From assembly GCA_007117945.1 (NCBI GenBank), contig SKTN01000002.1, positions 1 to 14,460 on the forward strand: a DNA stretch of 14,460 nt, in the 5' to 3' direction. Within the stretch, counting starts at the first letter, position 1, and each line of letters opens with the position of its first letter. The translations under genes were made by a program, and so were the position numbers. Shown here in pieces: positions 13,183 to 14,460 of the stretch. This stretch comes from Nitriliruptoraceae bacterium (lineage in GTDB: Bacteria; Actinomycetota; Nitriliruptoria; Nitriliruptorales; Nitriliruptoraceae). Below the pieces are notes generated by a model. It searched no databases and was not told the origin of the DNA. It was given only the letters and a program-made list of their open reading frames with translations.

Positions 13183-14460
13183 TCACCTCACATCCTCGCG
13201 GAGCCGGGCAGCGAGCGCAGAGAAGCCGAAGGCCTCGGCGTCCGCAGGGTCGCCGACCACGACCAGCAGCGAGCGGGCCCGCGTCGCCGCCGTGTAGATC
13301 GCGCGGCTGACCTCCTCGGCCCGGTCCGCCTTCGCCGCGTCGATGTCCAGCCCGAGAACGACCACGGGTCGCTCCATGCCCTTGAAGGACGCGCTGTTGG
13401 TCGCCACCCGGCCACCCGCGAGCGCCGTGGCAGCGAGCGCGTCGGTGGCGCCACGGTGCGGGTTGTGGAACAACCACAGGACGGCGAGGTCCCGGTCGTC
13501 GATCCGCTGATCACGTTGCAACTGGCGGGCCACGGCCTCGCTGCGCGCCACCACCTCGGTGCTGTCGACCGGCACGAAGCGCACCTCGGGTCCGTCCACG
13601 GTCAGGCAGTCGAGTGCAACATCACCGAAGTCGCCGGCGAAGCTCGCGATCGCCCGCGAGTTGCGGAAGTTCTCCCGCAGCTCGTGCTCCACCTCGAGGA
13701 AGTCGGGCAGGGCGGCGTCGGCCTGGAGGAGATCCTGGCGTCGGTCAGCGAAGGCGTACCACCGCCCGCGCCGGGACAGCAGCCCGGCGACGGCCAGGAC
13801 CCACAGCTCGGTCAGGTCCTGCGCTTCGTCGAGGACGATGACGTCGAACTCACCCGCGGTCGTCGCCGGGGTCAGCCCCGATGGCAGCGTGTCGTGGTAC
13901 CAGGCGGCCACATCCTCACCGGGCTGCCCGACCGATCCGTGCCCGGCCAGATCGACGAGGTTGCTCACGACCACACGACCGGTGGGGTCAGCGGTCACCT
14001 CCGCCGCGGCCGGGCTCCCGATGGCCTCGAGCTCCCGCTGCAACGCGGTCCGCAGCCACGCTGCCAGCATCACGTTCCAGCAACCCAGCAGCACGCGCTG
14101 CCCGAGGGAGGCGTACTGCACCGCAGCCTCCAGGGCCAGCACCGTCTTGCCCGTGCCCGCGGCCCCACGCACCAGCACGTGTGGGTGGGTGGCGAACCGG
14201 CGCAGCACGTTGCGGTGCGACTCCGTGTGGATGCGCACCTGGGCCTCGTGCTCGTCGACAGCGGCGGCGAGGGTGTGCCGCCCGTCGCGGCTCCGACCCC
14301 GCAGGAACTCGGCGATCCGTCGTGCCGCCACCTCCCCGATCGGCTGCTCCCCCTGGGCGAGGGCGCCGCTGGTCCGGCTGTACAGCAGCTCGAGCTGGTC
14401 CGCAGCCAGCGCATCCCACAGGCGGGCCTCGTCGAGGATCGGTGCACCCGGCGCCTCGAG
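13183..14460 (-). CDS. UvrD-like SF1 helicase, N-terminus cut by window edge
   Basis: 425 residues are visible; the frame is open at the right edge. Helicase motifs: Walker A RGAAGTGKT (14143-14169), Walker B VIVLDEAQDL (13813-13842), a motif III variant FADRRQDLL with Ala in place of the usual Gly of GDxxQ, motif IV ENFRNSR, motif V FKGME (13372-13386) and motif VI YTAATRAR (13273-13296). The compact layout, with few insertions between motifs and ending shortly after motif VI, resembles helicases that carry a nuclease-related (NERD) domain in front, as does the segment before Walker A (PILDEARLW, then EAQVRIHTESHRNVL). Whether such a domain exists lies outside the window. It converges on the large helicase gene with 7 bp between the stops and no terminator. 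The two proteins share only the helicase core. Confidence 0.9.
   Translation of the reverse strand, partial: LEAPGAPILDEARLWDALAADQLELLYSRTSGALAQGEQPIGEVAARRIAEFLRGRSRDGRHTLAAAVDEHEAQVRIHTESHRNVLRRFATHPHVLVRGAAGTGKTVLALEAAVQYASLGQRVLLGCWNVMLAAWLRTALQRELEAIGSPAAAEVTADPTGRVVVSNLVDLAGHGSVGQPGEDVAAWYHDTLPSGLTPATTAGEFDVIVLDEAQDLTELWVLAVAGLLSRRGRWYAFADRRQDLLQADAALPDFLEVEHELRENFRNSRAIASFAGDFGDVALDCLTVDGPEVRFVPVDSTEVVARSEAVARQLQRDQRIDDRDLAVLWLFHNPHRGATDALAATALAGGRVATNSASFKGMERPVVVLGLDIDAAKADRAEEVSRAIYTAATRARSLLVVVGDPADAEAFGFSALAARLREDVR

Overview
The window is GC-rich (high-GC codon use, GTG starts, actinobacterial-type -10 elements, an F420-type PPOX family protein). It most likely comes from the chromosome of an actinobacterium (Actinomycetota); the exact lineage cannot be read from the sequence. 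No rRNA, tRNA, transposase, integrase or CRISPR array was found.

Left part (1-4437). A PAS-PAS-HisKA-HATPase sensor histidine kinase runs off the left edge on the minus strand, directly downstream of a small PPOX-class flavin/F420 oxidoreductase; the two look like an operon. Next is a minus-strand YcaQ/AlkX-type winged-helix DNA glycosylase. A 401-bp divergent intergenic region follows, holding a 54-bp tandem repeat and two long palindromes. A plus-strand lipoprotein with a coiled coil then ends at a strong GC hairpin.

Middle part (4466-7939). Four minus-strand genes follow: a YhgE/Pip- or DUF3533-like ABC-2 membrane protein, a GNAT acetyltransferase, a TetR regulator and a small three-helix membrane protein. 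The first three each have, at 47-110 bp upstream, the same partly symmetric site (TACG-N9-GTAAC on the plus strand). This suggests one autoregulated TetR regulon of exporter plus acetyltransferase, as in drug or toxic-compound resistance modules.

Right part (7940-14460). A second repeat-rich divergent intergenic region carries another pair of palindromes with the same CCTGGG-N6-CCCAGG core. The pair has the same 72-bp centre-to-centre spacing as the pair near 3.5 kb. A probable leaderless gene follows, coding for a zinc ribbon, a membrane helix and a PQQ-like beta-propeller; its N-terminal part is broken by two apparent frameshifts next to a C10 tract. Then comes a 1168-residue SF1 (UvrD/Rep-like) helicase with a possible RelE/ParE-like N-terminus, a substituted Walker A motif, a TPR-like helical region and a C-terminal domain present twice. 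A second, shorter UvrD-like helicase, cut by the right edge, converges on it with only 7 bp between the stops. The helicase pair with the beta-propeller gene is the best candidate here for an undescribed module; a defence or DNA-repair role is only inferred.
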